The position numbers and the translations under genes were made by a program. Source: Paramecium sonneborni (Eukaryota; Ciliophora; Oligohymenophorea; Peniculida; Parameciidae). Taken from it: DNA of 51,986 bases. The notes beneath the pieces are model-generated. The model was not told the DNA's origin. It made no database searches and saw only the letters and a program-made list of their open reading frames with translations. Shown here in pieces: positions 51,901 through 51,986 of this stretch. Every line of letters starts with the position of its first letter. Within the stretch, counting starts at the first letter, position 1. The stretch covers positions 94,305 through 146,290 of the forward strand of contig CAJJDN010000055.1 in the NCBI GenBank assembly GCA_905182985.1, written 5' to 3'.

Positions 51901-51986
51901 TCCTTCTGCAAATAATCTTATCATATAAAGAATAAACCTATATTATTAATATTTTTTATACTTTCTGAGACCTCCAATCTACTTAT
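48903..51986 (-). CDS. Condensin subunit CAP-G-like (N-terminal part outside the window)
   Basis: This is one continuous minus-strand frame from the right edge to TGA 48903-48905, with a single 28-nt intron (49121-49148). HEAT-type helices are clear near the edge: LLRLRDTDVNIRLQVFTKL and RYQVIYDGLRGNNKKVIEQC. The middle has a charged helical segment (KIQNLDKKIKEKGDQRDKIR). The C-terminal half has LVKRLSYRCLGYIPLFGM, DPVIVIIALRSILDSFL and LTAIKGFGNLLINNKL, in the order found in the Cnd3-type C-terminal domain of CAP-G. A polar, basic tail follows the intron. CAP-G is a HEAT subunit of condensin that binds DNA and the kleisin during chromosome compaction. The assignment rests on motif order and general similarity rather than an alignment, so another HEAT-repeat protein is the main alternative. 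Confidence 0.7.

Noticed and set aside
1..51986. TGA as a Trp codon throughout
   Set aside because: Intact genes here use TGG for every conserved Trp and terminate at TGA. Internal TGAs are confined to genes with other signs of damage.
1..51986. Transposon, integrase or insertion-sequence genes
   Set aside because: I looked for transposase-like motifs and terminal inverted repeats with target duplications and found none that I could support.

Overview
The window reads as nuclear DNA of a ciliate, most likely Paramecium or a close oligohymenophorean relative. TAA and TAG fall in frame throughout clear protein families and must encode glutamine, and TGA is the only stop seen. Genes are cut by very short GT-AG introns (about 19-37 nt, most 22-29), and base composition is extremely AT-rich. 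For these reasons almost nothing is visible under the standard code. All gene models below were read by eye with TGA as the only stop, so exon boundaries and starts are approximate unless stated.

Layout. Positions 1-14546 hold three MORN-like repeat genes: 237-1872 (-), 5432-7614 (+) and 9804-12353 (-). They are mixed with several unrecognised genes or gene remnants (2723-3682 +, about 4081-4857 +, 8880-9735 -, 12645-13917 +). Positions 14548-24318, bounded on both sides by a single N, are a perfect head-to-tail array of a 774-bp unit (about 12.6 copies). It is one uninterrupted minus-strand reading frame made only of WD40 repeats (6 per unit, about 75 in total). The N-terminal part of the same minus-strand gene appears to sit right of the array at 24320-24811. 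A fourth MORN-like gene follows (25614-28191 +) and shows several signs of decay.

Positions 28395-30611 contain an exact 1108-bp duplication on either side of another single N. This is almost certainly an unmerged contig overlap inside a cysteine-rich membrane-protein gene (28573-32230 +). From about 32600 to 37270 coding-like fragments, a decayed TPR gene and an unrecognised gene surround an isolated GC-richer island of about 545 bp (34271-34815) whose origin I could not determine.

The right third is the best-preserved part. It has a serine/threonine kinase (37512-39235 -) and a 2600-residue intron-free NACHT-WD40 protein of NLR type (39884-47686 -). A small unrecognised gene (48025-48695 +) and the C-terminal part of a condensin CAP-G-like subunit (48903 to beyond 51986 -) complete it.

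Themes. Much of the window is modular repeat protein: MORN-like, WD40, TPR, cysteine-rich and NACHT-WD40. Two results stand out. One is a homogenised WD40 array whose repeats differ mainly at a few adjacent positions, recalling fungal NLR WD40 arrays. The other is a MORN-like family in which a short intron was amplified with every repeat. Both are qualified by assembly evidence (three N joins, one proven duplicate) and by the lack of any computed alignment.
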